DNA of 64,000 nt from NCBI GenBank assembly GCA_963794155.1, contig CAWCCX010000018.1:124001-188000 (forward strand). The letters run 5' to 3'. Origin of the DNA: Roseiarcus sp963794155 (lineage in GTDB: Bacteria; Pseudomonadota; Alphaproteobacteria; Rhizobiales; Beijerinckiaceae). This document shows, piece after piece, positions 21,014 to 28,438 of this stretch (its first letter is position 1; each line of letters opens with the position of its first letter). A program made the translations under genes and the position numbers. The notes below the pieces were generated by a model, which was not told the DNA's origin, made no database searches, and saw only the letters and a program-made list of their open reading frames with translations.

Positions 21014-21658
21014 TTAGAAGGCGAAGCTCACCCCGGGCTGGAAGCCGTCCAGGAGGTCCGCGCCGGTCTCGAACAGCGCCCTCCGGCCGAGCGCGACGCC
21101 GCTTTTCTCATAGAGAACCGCCTCAGGCAGGGCAGTTGACGCGTCAATTCCGACCAGGCGTCCCGGGTTGGCCAGTAGCGCGATCAGATGGTCCGGGGAG
21201 ACCCCGAACGCGCCCTCGACGACGATGAGGTCGAAAGGCCCGCGATCGTCCGCCCCCCGATCGAGGGGGCCCTCGATCACCGCGATGTTCGTCCGGTGCG
21301 CGAGTGCGGCTCGCGCCGCCGCCGCGGCGCCCAAATCCGATTCCAGGAGGACGACGTTCGCCCCCATCGCGCTCAGAAGGGCTGCGCCGTAGCCGGACCC
21401 GCCTGCGACGTCGAGGGCGCGATCGCCGGCAACGACCGCCGCCGCCTGCAGCATCCGCGCCAAAGTGACCGGCGCGAGCAGTTTGCGGACCTTTGCGCCG
21501 CGCGCCGGCAAGTCGCGATCGAGATAGGCGAGTGACTTGAACGCTGGCGCGACAAAATCCTGGCGCGGGGTCTCGAGGAACGCCGCCAGAAGGGCCTTAT
21601 CGACAATTCCGCCGGTGAGCAGCTGGCCGTTGACCATGTGCAGACGCCGGTCGAACAT
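21014..21658 (-). CDS. pcm: Protein-L-isoaspartate O-methyltransferase family protein
   Basis: This 214-residue Rossmann-fold methyltransferase repairs or acts on isoaspartyl proteins. The N-terminus (MVNGQLLTGGIVDKALLAAF) matches the family's MVDxQLRT start, and the AdoMet motif I is DVAGGSGYGAALLSAMGA near residue 85 with the acidic residue in LLESD. Position upstream of tolC-popZ-valS is the conserved order. Initiation at the internal MVN (codon 8) is possible. The C-terminus ends in the family-type GVSFAF. Beyond its start, about 290 bases show no gene. Confidence 0.85.
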   Translation of the reverse strand: MFDRRLHMVNGQLLTGGIVDKALLAAFLETPRQDFVAPAFKSLAYLDRDLPARGAKVRKLLAPVTLARMLQAAAVVAGDRALDVAGGSGYGAALLSAMGANVVLLESDLGAAAAARAALAHRTNIAVIEGPLDRGADDRGPFDLIVVEGAFGVSPDHLIALLANPGRLVGIDASTALPEAVLYEKSGVALGRRALFETGADLLDGFQPGVSFAF

Positions 21659-21953
21659 CGTTTCAGCGGAAATGTGCGCCCCCTTGGCTCATCGCCCGCT
21701 ATTACGAGGCCGCTCGCCGCCGTGCGCGCCCCCGTGTGGAAACCGATTGGAAGTCTCGCCCGGCGTCCTCTGTTTTCGACGACCGATCTTCACCGACAAG
21801 TTTACAAAACTTTTGTGCCGGGCGTCCATAGGCCTCTTGCTCGCTGCGGACATCGGCTTCGCCTCGGGGATATTCGGCGATGTTTTGAAATAGCGATCCA
21901 TCTCGACGGTCGCATTCTCGCGGAGGCGATGTCGATGCGGCTCGCGCGAGCTT

Positions 21954-22307
21954 CTACGTTCCCGCGCCTGGCGCCGCTTGGTGATACTTATGCATCCCAT
22001 GGCGCGCCGGACTCTCATTTTGCGTTGGGGTAGCGGCCGGCCTCGACGGGTTTTGACACTTCGCCTCCAAGGCTTTGGTTTCCGCGCCACGCAAGGTCAC
22101 GATATTCACTGTGTCGGTCCCGACCAGAAGCGGTCCAATGCTGGTCCACGAACCGTCCTGATTGCGCTTCCACTCCGCGCAACTGAGCTGAAGCGACTTG
22201 CCGTGGACCTGGACAGTATCTTGCTTGGCGTCTTGCTTGGCGTCTTGCGCAATCGCGGTGCTCGGCATTGCGATCGCGACCCATAGTAGCGCTGGGACTC
22301 GCAGCAT
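21954..22307 (-). CDS. Small secreted protein, unknown function
   Basis: This 117-residue protein begins with a signal peptide (MLRVPALLWVAIAMPSTAIAQ). A short mature domain has two cysteines (QLSCAEWKRNQDGSWTSIGP and ALEAKC), a pattern seen in small periplasmic proteins of Hyphomicrobiales. A DAKQDAKQD repeat follows the cleavage site. No function is known to me. It is the first gene of the small-gene islet. Confidence 0.6.
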   Translation of the reverse strand: MLRVPALLWVAIAMPSTAIAQDAKQDAKQDTVQVHGKSLQLSCAEWKRNQDGSWTSIGPLLVGTDTVNIVTLRGAETKALEAKCQNPSRPAATPTQNESPARHGMHKYHQAAPGAGT

Positions 22308-22442
22308 TGGGGTTGCCTTGGCGCCGGAGATCGGCTCAGCATCGCCATCGAAGCACCGCGAGCCGGCGGAGTCGAGTCGGCGCCACCCTGCCTTCCCTCC
22401 CGCGCTTGAGATCCCGAGGCGATCCTTGCGCGACGGCGCGCG

Positions 22443-22559
22443 CTACTCGATCCTATTCGGGTTGAGATCGTCGGCCGCGATGGTCCGTCTTGGGTAGAAG
22501 CACACGACCGCGAAGCGAACGAGGGCCACCGACAGGATGGCCAGTACGATATAACTCAC
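22443..22559 (-). CDS. 38-residue single-helix membrane protein (candidate)
   Basis: A GTG start, 5-8 bases after a GGGAG run, opens a 38-codon frame: SYIVLAILSVALVRFAVVCF, then YPRRTIAADDLNPNRIE. It has one predicted membrane helix followed by positive residues. No family is recognised. The candidate rests on the ribosome-binding site and hydrophobic profile only. Confidence 0.35.
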   Translation of the reverse strand: MSYIVLAILSVALVRFAVVCFYPRRTIAADDLNPNRIE

Positions 22560-22741
22560 GCTTCACTCCCAGGGAGGAGCCCCCGAACAAATCACGTTCC
22601 ATGTTAAGAGTTAACTTTCCGCCATCGCCCGCGAGAACGATGAACCGCAAGCGCCAGGCGATCCCGGGCGCCCGCTGGGCCTCGGCTCAAGCGCCGCGAC
22701 CGCGGCCTTCGTCAGCCTCACGCCAGGGCCGTGCGCCAGGC

Positions 22742-22957
22742 CTAATCGCCCCAGTTGCGGAGCCAAGCAGCCGCAAACGCAACCAGCGCAATCATCAGCG
22801 CGCCGAGCCCGTGGGTGAAGTGGGGCTTGGTGGACTCCGGGTCATAGCCCGGCACAAAGGCCGGGAGGTGGTCGGCCGGAGTTAGCCAGTAAAGACCAGC
22901 CAGACCGACAAAAGCCAGCCCAATAACAATTGTAATGAAAATGACAGCTGCCTTCAT
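22742..22957 (-). CDS. Small two-helix membrane protein
   Basis: This 71-residue protein has a first hydrophobic helix (AAVIFITIVIGLAFVGLAGL), a loop with a PADHLPAFVPGYDP motif, and a second helix (GLGALMIALVAFAAAWL). The acidic, proline-rich loop between helices is typical of small proteins in many alphaproteobacteria. It begins 19 bases after the stop of the HTH regulator gene, so the two are probably cotranscribed. Function unknown. Confidence 0.65.
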   Translation of the reverse strand: MKAAVIFITIVIGLAFVGLAGLYWLTPADHLPAFVPGYDPESTKPHFTHGLGALMIALVAFAAAWLRNWGD

Positions 22958-22976
22958 GCCCGTAACCTTCGCAAAC

Positions 22977-23219
22977 CTAGGCTTTTTTCATTCGTACGCC
23001 CGGCTGATCGCCGTTCGTAAACTCGACGCCGGCCGCCCGCAGCGCCGTCACGATCTTAGCCGCGGTGTCCTCACGGCCGCCGAGCTCGTCGCTCTGCGCC
23101 TCGAGGCGCTTGATCGTTGGTATCGAGACCCCCGACGCATTCGCGAGCCGTTCCTGCGACCATTCGAGCAGCGCTCGCGCCGCCTTCACCTGGCGAACTG
23201 ATACCTTCGGTATTGACAA
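22977..23219 (-). CDS. Xre-family helix-turn-helix regulator
   Basis: This is a single-domain DNA-binding protein of about 80 residues. The HTH reads AARALLEWSQERLANASG, then VSIPTIKRLEAQ, the standard Xre/Cro five-helix opening. The TTG at 23219 gives MSIPKVSVRQVKAARALL; an ATG twelve codons upstream (23255) is also in frame but would place an operator-like palindrome inside the gene. Two palindromes of the GATAC/GTATC type surround the start, suggesting autoregulation. It probably controls itself and the small membrane protein downstream. Confidence 0.8.
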   Translation of the reverse strand: MSIPKVSVRQVKAARALLEWSQERLANASGVSIPTIKRLEAQSDELGGREDTAAKIVTALRAAGVEFTNGDQPGVRMKKA

Positions 23220-23252
23220 ACGGTCGCTCGAGTATCGATACCGAAAGTATCG
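23201..23252. promoter_or_regulatory. Palindromic operators at the HTH gene start
   Basis: CGATAC-CGAAA-GTATCG (23236-23252) is a perfect inverted repeat that overlaps the palindrome GTATCGATAC (23232-23241). ATACC-TTC-GGTAT (23201-23213) is a second one with related half-sites. A plus-strand TTGACA lies between them (23213-23218). These are good candidates for binding sites of the adjacent Xre regulator. Confidence 0.55.
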
Positions 23253-23255
23253 CAT

Positions 23256-23656
23256 ATTGCGATGTGAGGGGCAAGAGCGTCAAGGCGCTGTTCGATCGCA
23301 ACGCCCAATTCCGACGCCGCGTGGCGGCTGGCGCAAGTCGACTTGATCCCGACGACGGCGAGGGCCTCGAGCGTGGCTCGCCAGCGCGAGCGTGACGAAG
23401 GCTTTTGCCTACGGGCATCGCGTGACTATTTTCCGAGGGTTGCCGCAGGGCGCCCACTCCCCCTATGCCGAACTGTCTAGACTTCGGCTGGCGAGGCCGC
23501 CCCCTTCAAAAAAAGCGGTTCGCCGGCGAGGGCCTGCGGTAACGGGGGATGTCCCCGAAACGACCCTGCGCCGCGGGTGGTGAAAAGCTTATCGCCGCAG
23601 CCAAATCATGATTGACCGCGGCATCCCTTCTCGAGGCTGCTCATTGGAGGCGCCGC
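23256..23656. other. Intergenic stretch, no convincing gene
   Basis: About 400 bases contain only short frames without family character. One is a 43-codon GTG frame from 23265 with an arginine-rich peptide. A hairpin-like GGGGGATGTCCCC lies near 23545. Nothing further can be supported. Confidence 0.4.
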
Positions 23657-23830
23657 GTGAAAATAGGCCAACAATCCAGCTCTATTCGGATGATGTCCGG
23701 CGGCATCGCGAGTCTAGCAGGCCCGGAATCGACAGAGGTCGGGCAGCCAGGATCATGGGCGCTGCTGGCGCTATTGGCGATCGTCACAGCTGCTTTCGCC
23801 GTTCCCGCTGCTAGGCGCTGGCTGCTCTGA
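23657..23830 (+). CDS. 57-residue small membrane protein (candidate)
   Basis: A GTG start lies 6 bases after a perfect GGAGG. The peptide has a polar N-terminus and ends with a membrane helix and positive tail (SWALLALLAIVTAAFAVPAA, then RRWLL). The helix-plus-arginine ending recalls C-terminal sorting tails, but no PEP or LPXTG-type motif is present. Function unknown. Confidence 0.42.
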   Translation: MKIGQQSSSIRMMSGGIASLAGPESTEVGQPGSWALLALLAIVTAAFAVPAARRWLL

Positions 23831-23875
23831 CGCCCGCCGCGGCCGCGCCGGCGAAGCGTTAGTGAGGTCGGGGGC

Positions 23876-23900
23876 GGAACATAGGACGCTCTCTGGCGTT
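23876..23900 (+). promoter_or_regulatory. EcfG-type (general stress sigma) promoter
   Basis: GGAAC, 16 bases, then CGTT: this matches the alphaproteobacterial EcfG consensus GGAAC-N16/17-CGTT exactly. The predicted transcription start, about 7 bases beyond, would leave a leader of about 40 bases before the ATG at 23948, which has its own GGAGG. It implies induction by the PhyR-NepR-EcfG general stress response. Confidence 0.7.
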
Positions 23901-23947
23901 CAACACCGGTAGAAGGCGATCGTTCGGGTATGTGACTGGAGGCGGTC

Positions 23948-24151
23948 ATGAACTGGACCAGACTAAAGTTGATTTTGAAGCGGCTCACAGAACAACTCGG
24001 CTTCCACAGAGTTAGGTCCGACGAATATCGGGACAGGCGTATTAACGCGGAGGACTCGATGAGCGATCAGGGGACCAACGAGCGATCGACGCCCTATCAC
24101 CCGGATTTTCGCGAGAAGCGCCACGAGTTTTCGCAGCATATCGGCTGCTGA
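23948..24151 (+). CDS. 67-residue protein behind an EcfG-type promoter
   Basis: The ATG is preceded by GGAGG at 5 bases, and a perfect EcfG-type promoter lies 48 bases upstream. The peptide (MNWTRLKLILKRLTEQLGF...) is basic at the N-terminus and polar afterwards, ending HEFSQHIGC. It is not NepR or another family I recognise. The promoter and ribosome-binding site make it a likely stress-induced gene of unknown function. Confidence 0.5.
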   Translation: MNWTRLKLILKRLTEQLGFHRVRSDEYRDRRINAEDSMSDQGTNERSTPYHPDFREKRHEFSQHIGC

Positions 24152-24781
24152 TCCGGAGCTTTTTCTTGTTCCGCTCTCTTCGGCGCAGCAGGGTCAGAGA
24201 TGACCGATGGGCCGGAACGCCTCACGCCCGCCACCGCCCCGCAACATAAAGATCGACCTCGGCCGGCGTCCCCAGGAAGGCGGACGGGGTCATTTATCGC
24301 GCCACGGGAAGAGCGCCCTGCCCGGGTCCCATATGCCTTGTTCGGCGGCAATTTTGACAACGTCAAAAGCCTGCGCCAGGGCGTCATCATCGAGCGCCTG
24401 CGGTTGCCCCCCATTTCGGAAATGAAGCTTCCATTGCGGAAGACCTTGACCATCCAGCGCTCCGGACTCGCCCGCGCCTCGAGTTCGGAAGAAGGCGCCC
24501 AACGCCGTGAATTTGCAGGTGCGGCTCAAGAAACCTCGGACCCTCTACCGCCTATTGCGGCGATTAGGGCGCCGACGAACAAGACCAGCGAGAAGCCGAG
24601 CGCGATCTCGCCTGCGACGAACATCGGGGAATGGTTTAGGAACAGCGCGAGCACTGGTTCATCGCCTCAAAGATGGCGCCTGATTGTGTAGGCAAAAAAC
24701 GTGGTGACCCGCGCCTTTGTCCTACGCCGCAGGCATAGACGCCGCATCCGCTCGGCGGCCCGCTTCCAAAGTCACAGAAGC
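24152..24781. other. Stretch with only weak minus-strand ORF candidates
   Basis: Two minus-strand frames might be real. One is 32 residues with a single membrane helix (24526-24624: MFVAGEIALGFSLVLFVGAL). Its TGA overlaps the TTG start of the other, a 79-residue frame (24290-24529) of balanced composition that contains QPQALDDDALAQAFDVVKIA. Neither has a recognised family, and plus-strand frames over the same bases look like shadows. Confidence 0.3.
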
Positions 24782-24961
24782 TCACAGGCCTAAGAAACTG
24801 CCGAGAATGCCGCCCGCTATCCCCGGTCCGCAGCCTTGATTGTAGTAGCCCTGATTGTAGTAGCCCTGATTGCAGCCACCATAGTATCCTCCACCGCCGT
24901 AATATCCTCCACCGCCGTAATACCCTCCACCGCCATAGTTACCGCCGCCGCCGCGATACGA
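24782..24961 (-). pseudogene. Truncated glycine/tyrosine-rich protein, 5' end missing
   Basis: Read on the minus strand, this stretch encodes repeated GGGGYY units, then two NQGYY units and a C-terminal NQGCGPGIAGGILGSFLGL before TGA. In frame, a stop codon lies just upstream and no start codon exists between, so the 5' part is gone. The break coincides with the loss of the N-terminus of the sigma-factor fragment on the other strand. Gly/Tyr-rich low-complexity proteins of this kind are often small exported or surface proteins; the N-terminal signal peptide would be in the lost part. Confidence 0.55.
24837..24940. repeat. Two in-frame tandem repeats (15-nt and 18-nt units)
   Basis: TGATTGTAGTAGCCC is repeated twice with a partial third copy (24837-24877). 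An 18-base unit TCCTCCACCGCCGTAATA occurs three times with minor changes (24887-24940). Both units are multiples of three and encode the NQGYY and GGGGYY amino-acid repeats of the truncated gene. Confidence 0.8.
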
Positions 24962-25380
24962 TCGAGCAGACCTTCACCGCGGTGAACCGGCCCGACGGCG
25001 GGATCGATTTGAAGCTTCAAATGTTCTCCACTCTGCATCGGCTGCACTACGCCGCGCTGCGCCCGTTAGCCGAAAGGTCGGCGCAACAGCGGGAATCGCC
25101 GTCGAGCAAGCAGGATGATCTTGAGCCGGACGAGCTGCTCGATATTTTCGGTCGCCTCTGCGACGAGCGGCGGGAAGCGCTGATCCTAACGGTCGCCGTC
25201 GGCCTATCATACCAGCAGGCGGCAGGGGTATGCGGGTGCCAGATTGCCGCTATCGAGAGTCGGGTCTCCGAGGCCTGGCGCGAGATATCGCGGGCTTTGC
25301 AGGACGACTCGCTAGGACGAAAGAGAAAACCCGCCGCGCTGCCGTCGGCAATCTGGTGGGAACACCCAGCATTGGCCTGA
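24955..25380 (+). pseudogene. N-terminally truncated ECF sigma factor
   Basis: The C-terminal half of an ECF-type RNA polymerase sigma factor. Region 4 reads REALILTVAVGLSYQQAAGV, then CGCQIAAIESRVSEAWREI, close to EcfG-like (ECF15) proteins where 'FSYEEAAEICGCAVGTIKSRV' is usual. Only the end of region 2 remains (IEQTFTAVNRP... LQMFSTLHRLHYAALRP). The frame could be opened by a GTG at 24982, giving 132 residues without a working region 2, so it would not recruit core polymerase normally. A paralogue of the general-stress sigma is the likely origin. Confidence 0.65.
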
Positions 25381-25538
25381 CTGCCGCCGCGCCGCTTAGG
25401 TTCGCCGGAACGAACGGCTCGGTCACGGAATGCGCAGATCGGTCTTGGGCGAGCTTGTTCGAGCGCCTCGCTTTGCTGACGAATCACTGACGTGAAAGAC
25501 GAGGACGGAATTTGTCTCGACTAGAACATTGATCTTGT

Positions 25539-25612
25539 TGGAGGCCTCGCCCGGAATCGAACCGGGGTGCAAGGATTTGCAGTCCTCTGCGTAGCCACTC
25601 CGCCACGAGGCC
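25539..25612 (-). tRNA. tRNA-Cys (GCA anticodon)
   Basis: The minus-strand sequence folds as a cloverleaf: acceptor GGCCTCG pairing with CGAGGCC, anticodon arm with loop CTGCAAA, and T-arm CCCCGGTTCGATTCCGGG. The 3' TCCA is encoded. Anticodon GCA reads UGC/UGU (cysteine). Its 3' end faces the small-gene islet to its left. Confidence 0.95.
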
Positions 25613-25703
25613 GACGATGAAGCCAAGCAGCATCGCTAGGGGCGGCTATAGCAAGGATTCGACGCTGGTCGCAAGACTTGTCGGTCGTCTCTCCGGGCTT
25701 GGC

Positions 25704-26420
25704 TCAGTCGTGCGCCAAGGGCGAATGGCGCAACAGCGGCAGACAAAGAAAATACCCCGCGGCCCCGATCAGGCCCCAGCCGACCCAGGCTGGCGGCGCG
25801 AGCTGCTCGGCGATCGCAATCGCCGCCAGCGCGAACCAGGCGACGGTCATGGCGATCGTGAGGCCGCGCAATCTGACGACGCGCAGCGGATGCACGAACA
25901 CGATCGGCGTGAACATGAGCGCGGCCGCGCCGATAAGAAGCAACGCGCTGACGACCCACGGCGGCCGGAGAACGAATAGATAGAGGACGATGATGTTCCA
26001 GGTCGCCGGAAAGCCGCGGAACCAGAGGTCCTCGGTCTTCATCCTTGTGTCGGCGAAATAGAGCGCCGAGGCGATGGTGACGATGAGCCCGATCCAGAAC
26101 GAAGCCTCCGTCGGCATCAGGTCGGAGCGCCACAGCGCGACCACCGGCACCAGCACATAGGTGAGGAAATCGATCACCAGGTCGAGAACGACCCCGTCGA
26201 TCGCCGCCGCGGTCACCTTCACCCGCGCGGCGCGGGCCAGCGTGCCGTCGATCCCGTCGATGAAGAAGGCCAGGCCAAGCCAGGCGAAGCAGGCGGCGAA
26301 ATTGCGCTCGATCGCCGCGTAAAGCGCAAGCACCGCCACCGCCCCGCCCGAGGCGGTGAAAAGATGGACGGAGAACCCCGCCGCGCTCGCGACGTCAACG
26401 GGCCGCTTTTCGATCGACAT
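25704..26420 (-). CDS. pcs: Phosphatidylcholine synthase
   Basis: Pcs (EC 2.7.8.24) condenses choline with CDP-diacylglycerol to make phosphatidylcholine in one step, a pathway common in Hyphomicrobiales. The 238-residue membrane protein has the CDP-alcohol phosphotransferase signature in a Pcs-type form: DGIDGTLARAARVKV, followed by IDGVVLDLVIDF, with about seven further hydrophobic helices. The N-terminus (AGFSVHLFTASGGAVAVLAL) is characteristic of Pcs. It is divergent from ubiH. Confidence 0.93.
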   Translation of the reverse strand: MSIEKRPVDVASAAGFSVHLFTASGGAVAVLALYAAIERNFAACFAWLGLAFFIDGIDGTLARAARVKVTAAAIDGVVLDLVIDFLTYVLVPVVALWRSDLMPTEASFWIGLIVTIASALYFADTRMKTEDLWFRGFPATWNIIVLYLFVLRPPWVVSALLLIGAAALMFTPIVFVHPLRVVRLRGLTIAMTVAWFALAAIAIAEQLAPPAWVGWGLIGAAGYFLCLPLLRHSPLAHD

Positions 26421-26541
26421 GCCCTGCCCTGTCCGCCTCGCCGCCGGCGAATGCGCGGCTCAGCCGGCGTCGGCTTGACCTTGCAGCTTCCGCCTTATCA
26501 AAGTTGCGCCGAGCCGTCTCGCGGGTCGCATGCGCGCGGGC

Positions 26542-27849
26542 ATGAACTCGGGGAAACCGCTCGGGAGATTGACCGTGACCATTGGCGAGACGCCGGCCGC
26601 CCGCGGCCCAGACGTCCTCATCGCCGGAGCCGGGCTCGCCGGGCTCGCCGCGGCCCTCGGCTTTGCCCAGGCCGGCTTCGACGTGGTCTTAAGCGGCGCC
26701 GGCGAGCGGACCGGACGGGGGCGCACCGTCGCCCTGCTCGATCCGTCGGTCGCCTTTCTCGATTCGCTCGGCCTTTGGCCGAAGTTGCAGGCTCAAGCCG
26801 CGCCGCTCAGAGGCCTGCGGCTCATCGACCACACCGGGGCGCTCTTTCCGCCCCGCCCAGTCGAATTCCTCGCGGCGGAAATCGGCCTCGACGCCTTCGG
26901 CTGGAATATCGAGAACGACCAGATGGCTGAGGCGCTCGCGGCCGAGGCCGCACAGGCTCCCGGCGTCGAGCGCGTCGCCAGCGGCGTCGCGGCCTACGAG
27001 TTCGCCGCCGACGCGGTTCGGGCGCGGCTCGAAGACGGGCGCGCCGTGTCGGCCCGGCTCGCCATCGGCGCTGACGGCAGAGGCTCGAAAGCCCGTCGCG
27101 CCGCCGGGCTCGAAGCGCGCATCCATTCCTACGGGCAGAGCGCGCTGACGGTCCTTCTCGCCCATCGGCTGCCGCACCGCGACTTTTCGACGGAATTCCA
27201 CACCCGCGGCGGCCCGTTCACCCTGGTTCCGCTGCCGGCCAGCGCGACCGCAGCAAACCGATCGAGCCTGGTCTGGGTGATGGCGGAGAACGAAGCGCGC
27301 CGGCGGGCGGCGCTCGACGACCAAGCGCTGGCGGGGGAGATCGAGCATCAGGCGCAGTCGCTCCTTGGCGCCATGCGCATCGAGGCCGAGCGCGGCCTCT
27401 TCCCGATGACCCGTCAGATCGCGCCAACGATCGTCGCCAAGCGGCTGGCGCTCGTCGGCGACGCGGCGCATGTGCTCCCGCCGATCGGCGCGCAGGGGCT
27501 CAATCTCGGCCTGCGCGACGTCGAGGCGATCATCGCCTGCGCCGCCGAAGCGCGCGCCGAGGGCCGCGACATCGGCGGGCGGGAGGCTCTTGACGCCTAC
27601 GAACGCGCCAGGCGGCCTGACATTGTGTTGAGAACAGGGGTGGTCGATGGCCTCAACCGCGCGCTTCTCACCCGCTTCGCGCCGCTCGATTTCGCCCGGG
27701 GCGCAGCCTTGGCGACCCTCTCAGCGATCGGGCCGCTCAGGCGTTTCGCGATGCGCCAAGGCCTGGGGCCTCACGTGACCCGGCGGACCCCGAAATCGTC
27801 GACGCCGGGAATTCCACCTGCCGCCGCCACCCCCAGCCGGCCGAGGTAG
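26542..27849 (+). CDS. ubiH: UbiH/UbiF-type FAD monooxygenase (ubiquinone hydroxylase)
   Basis: This FAD-dependent hydroxylase of the UbiH/COQ6 family, which hydroxylates the ubiquinone ring, is about 435 residues. The FAD motif is LIAGAGLAGLAAALGFAQAG, and the GD motif is ALVGDAAHVLPPIGAQGLNLG. Start choice is uncertain: ATG at 26530 or 26542, or GTG at 26575 near the Rossmann strand. The natural end of homology is near 27770 (FAMRQGLGP); the last 25 or so codons run antisense over the 3' end of the convergent SRPBCC gene. Which ring position it acts on cannot be told. Confidence 0.88.
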   Translation: MNSGKPLGRLTVTIGETPAARGPDVLIAGAGLAGLAAALGFAQAGFDVVLSGAGERTGRGRTVALLDPSVAFLDSLGLWPKLQAQAAPLRGLRLIDHTGALFPPRPVEFLAAEIGLDAFGWNIENDQMAEALAAEAAQAPGVERVASGVAAYEFAADAVRARLEDGRAVSARLAIGADGRGSKARRAAGLEARIHSYGQSALTVLLAHRLPHRDFSTEFHTRGGPFTLVPLPASATAANRSSLVWVMAENEARRRAALDDQALAGEIEHQAQSLLGAMRIEAERGLFPMTRQIAPTIVAKRLALVGDAAHVLPPIGAQGLNLGLRDVEAIIACAAEARAEGRDIGGREALDAYERARRPDIVLRTGVVDGLNRALLTRFAPLDFARGAALATLSAIGPLRRFAMRQGLGPHVTRRTPKSSTPGIPPAAATPSRPR

Positions 27850-28232
27850 TGGGCCCAACCCTTGGCGTGGTTGGCGCACTGGGCGGCGTCCGGGAGGCCG
27901 GTATGGGTCATGCGCACGAGCGTGCCGCCGTCCCGGTCGAGGAGGTCGATCTCGACCAGGCCCGATCCCGGCGGCACCGCGTCGTCCCCCTCCCAGCCGA
28001 AGCTGTAGGCGAGGCGATGGACCGGAACGACCTCCCGGAATTGCCCGCGGGCGGTGCGGCCGGGCCGCCCGCCGACGTCCTTGACGAGATAGAGTCCGCC
28101 CGGATGGACCTCGGTCGAGGCCTCGGCGCCCATCCAGCTCATGATCTTTTGCGGATCGGTCAGGAACGCGAATACGGTGGCGGGCGGCGCCGCGATCTGG
28201 GTCTCGCGGCGGACGACGAGCAATTCATCCAT
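27771..28232 (-). CDS. SRPBCC (AHSA1-type) domain protein
   Basis: This 153-residue START-like protein has the AHSA1/DUF1801-type opening (VRRETQIAAPPATVFAFLTD) and the segment TLVRMTHTGLPDAAQCANHAKGW typical of ArsR-linked SRPBCC proteins. Such genes usually follow an ArsR regulator, which is missing here, although an ArsR-type inverted repeat lies 80 bases upstream. Its 3' end overlaps the end of ubiH by 79 bases. A lipophilic ligand or an enzymatic role is unknown. Confidence 0.85.
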   Translation of the reverse strand: MDELLVVRRETQIAAPPATVFAFLTDPQKIMSWMGAEASTEVHPGGLYLVKDVGGRPGRTARGQFREVVPVHRLAYSFGWEGDDAVPPGSGLVEIDLLDRDGGTLVRMTHTGLPDAAQCANHAKGWAHYLGRLGVAAAGGIPGVDDFGVRRVT

Positions 28233-28311
28233 CGGGTTCTCCTCAAGTGACAGGTGAGCTGAAGGGCGTAAGGTTCAACTGGGGTGAATATGGGCGTGCA
28301 TTCGCAGAAGG

Positions 28312-28327
28312 TCAACCGTTTGGTTGA
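28312..28327. promoter_or_regulatory. Inverted repeat TCAACC-N4-GGTTGA between divergent genes
   Basis: A perfect 6-base inverted repeat with a 4-base spacer sits in the divergent region between the SRPBCC gene and the cyclase gene. The half-site resembles operators of ArsR-type regulators that control SRPBCC genes. It abuts the first ATG (28328) of the cyclase frame, which argues for a later cyclase start. Confidence 0.5.
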
Positions 28328-28438
28328 ATGTTTGGCTGGCTGGCGGCGCTACCTACTAGACGTTCCAAACGTCGCCCGGCAGACAGCGAAGCTGAAACCC
28401 CGATGACATCGAAGCGGAGTCCAGCCGATGATCGGCCC

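Noticed and set aside
23276..23397. Arginine-rich short plus-strand ORF downstream of the HTH operators
   Set aside because: It has no ribosome-binding site at a good distance and no family character; it may be chance in high-GC DNA.
23657..23830. PEP-CTERM or LPXTG-type sorted protein
   Set aside because: The helix-plus-arginine ending is suggestive, but there is no PEP, LPXTG or other sorting motif, and no signal peptide.
24837..24940. Possible minisatellite or CRISPR-like repeats
   Set aside because: Unit lengths of 15 and 18 bases keep the reading frame of the glycine/tyrosine-rich protein, so they are coding repeats.
25539..25612. Attachment-site duplication for the tRNA-Cys islet
   Set aside because: I found no second copy of the tRNA 3' end toward 21.6 kb, and no integrase.
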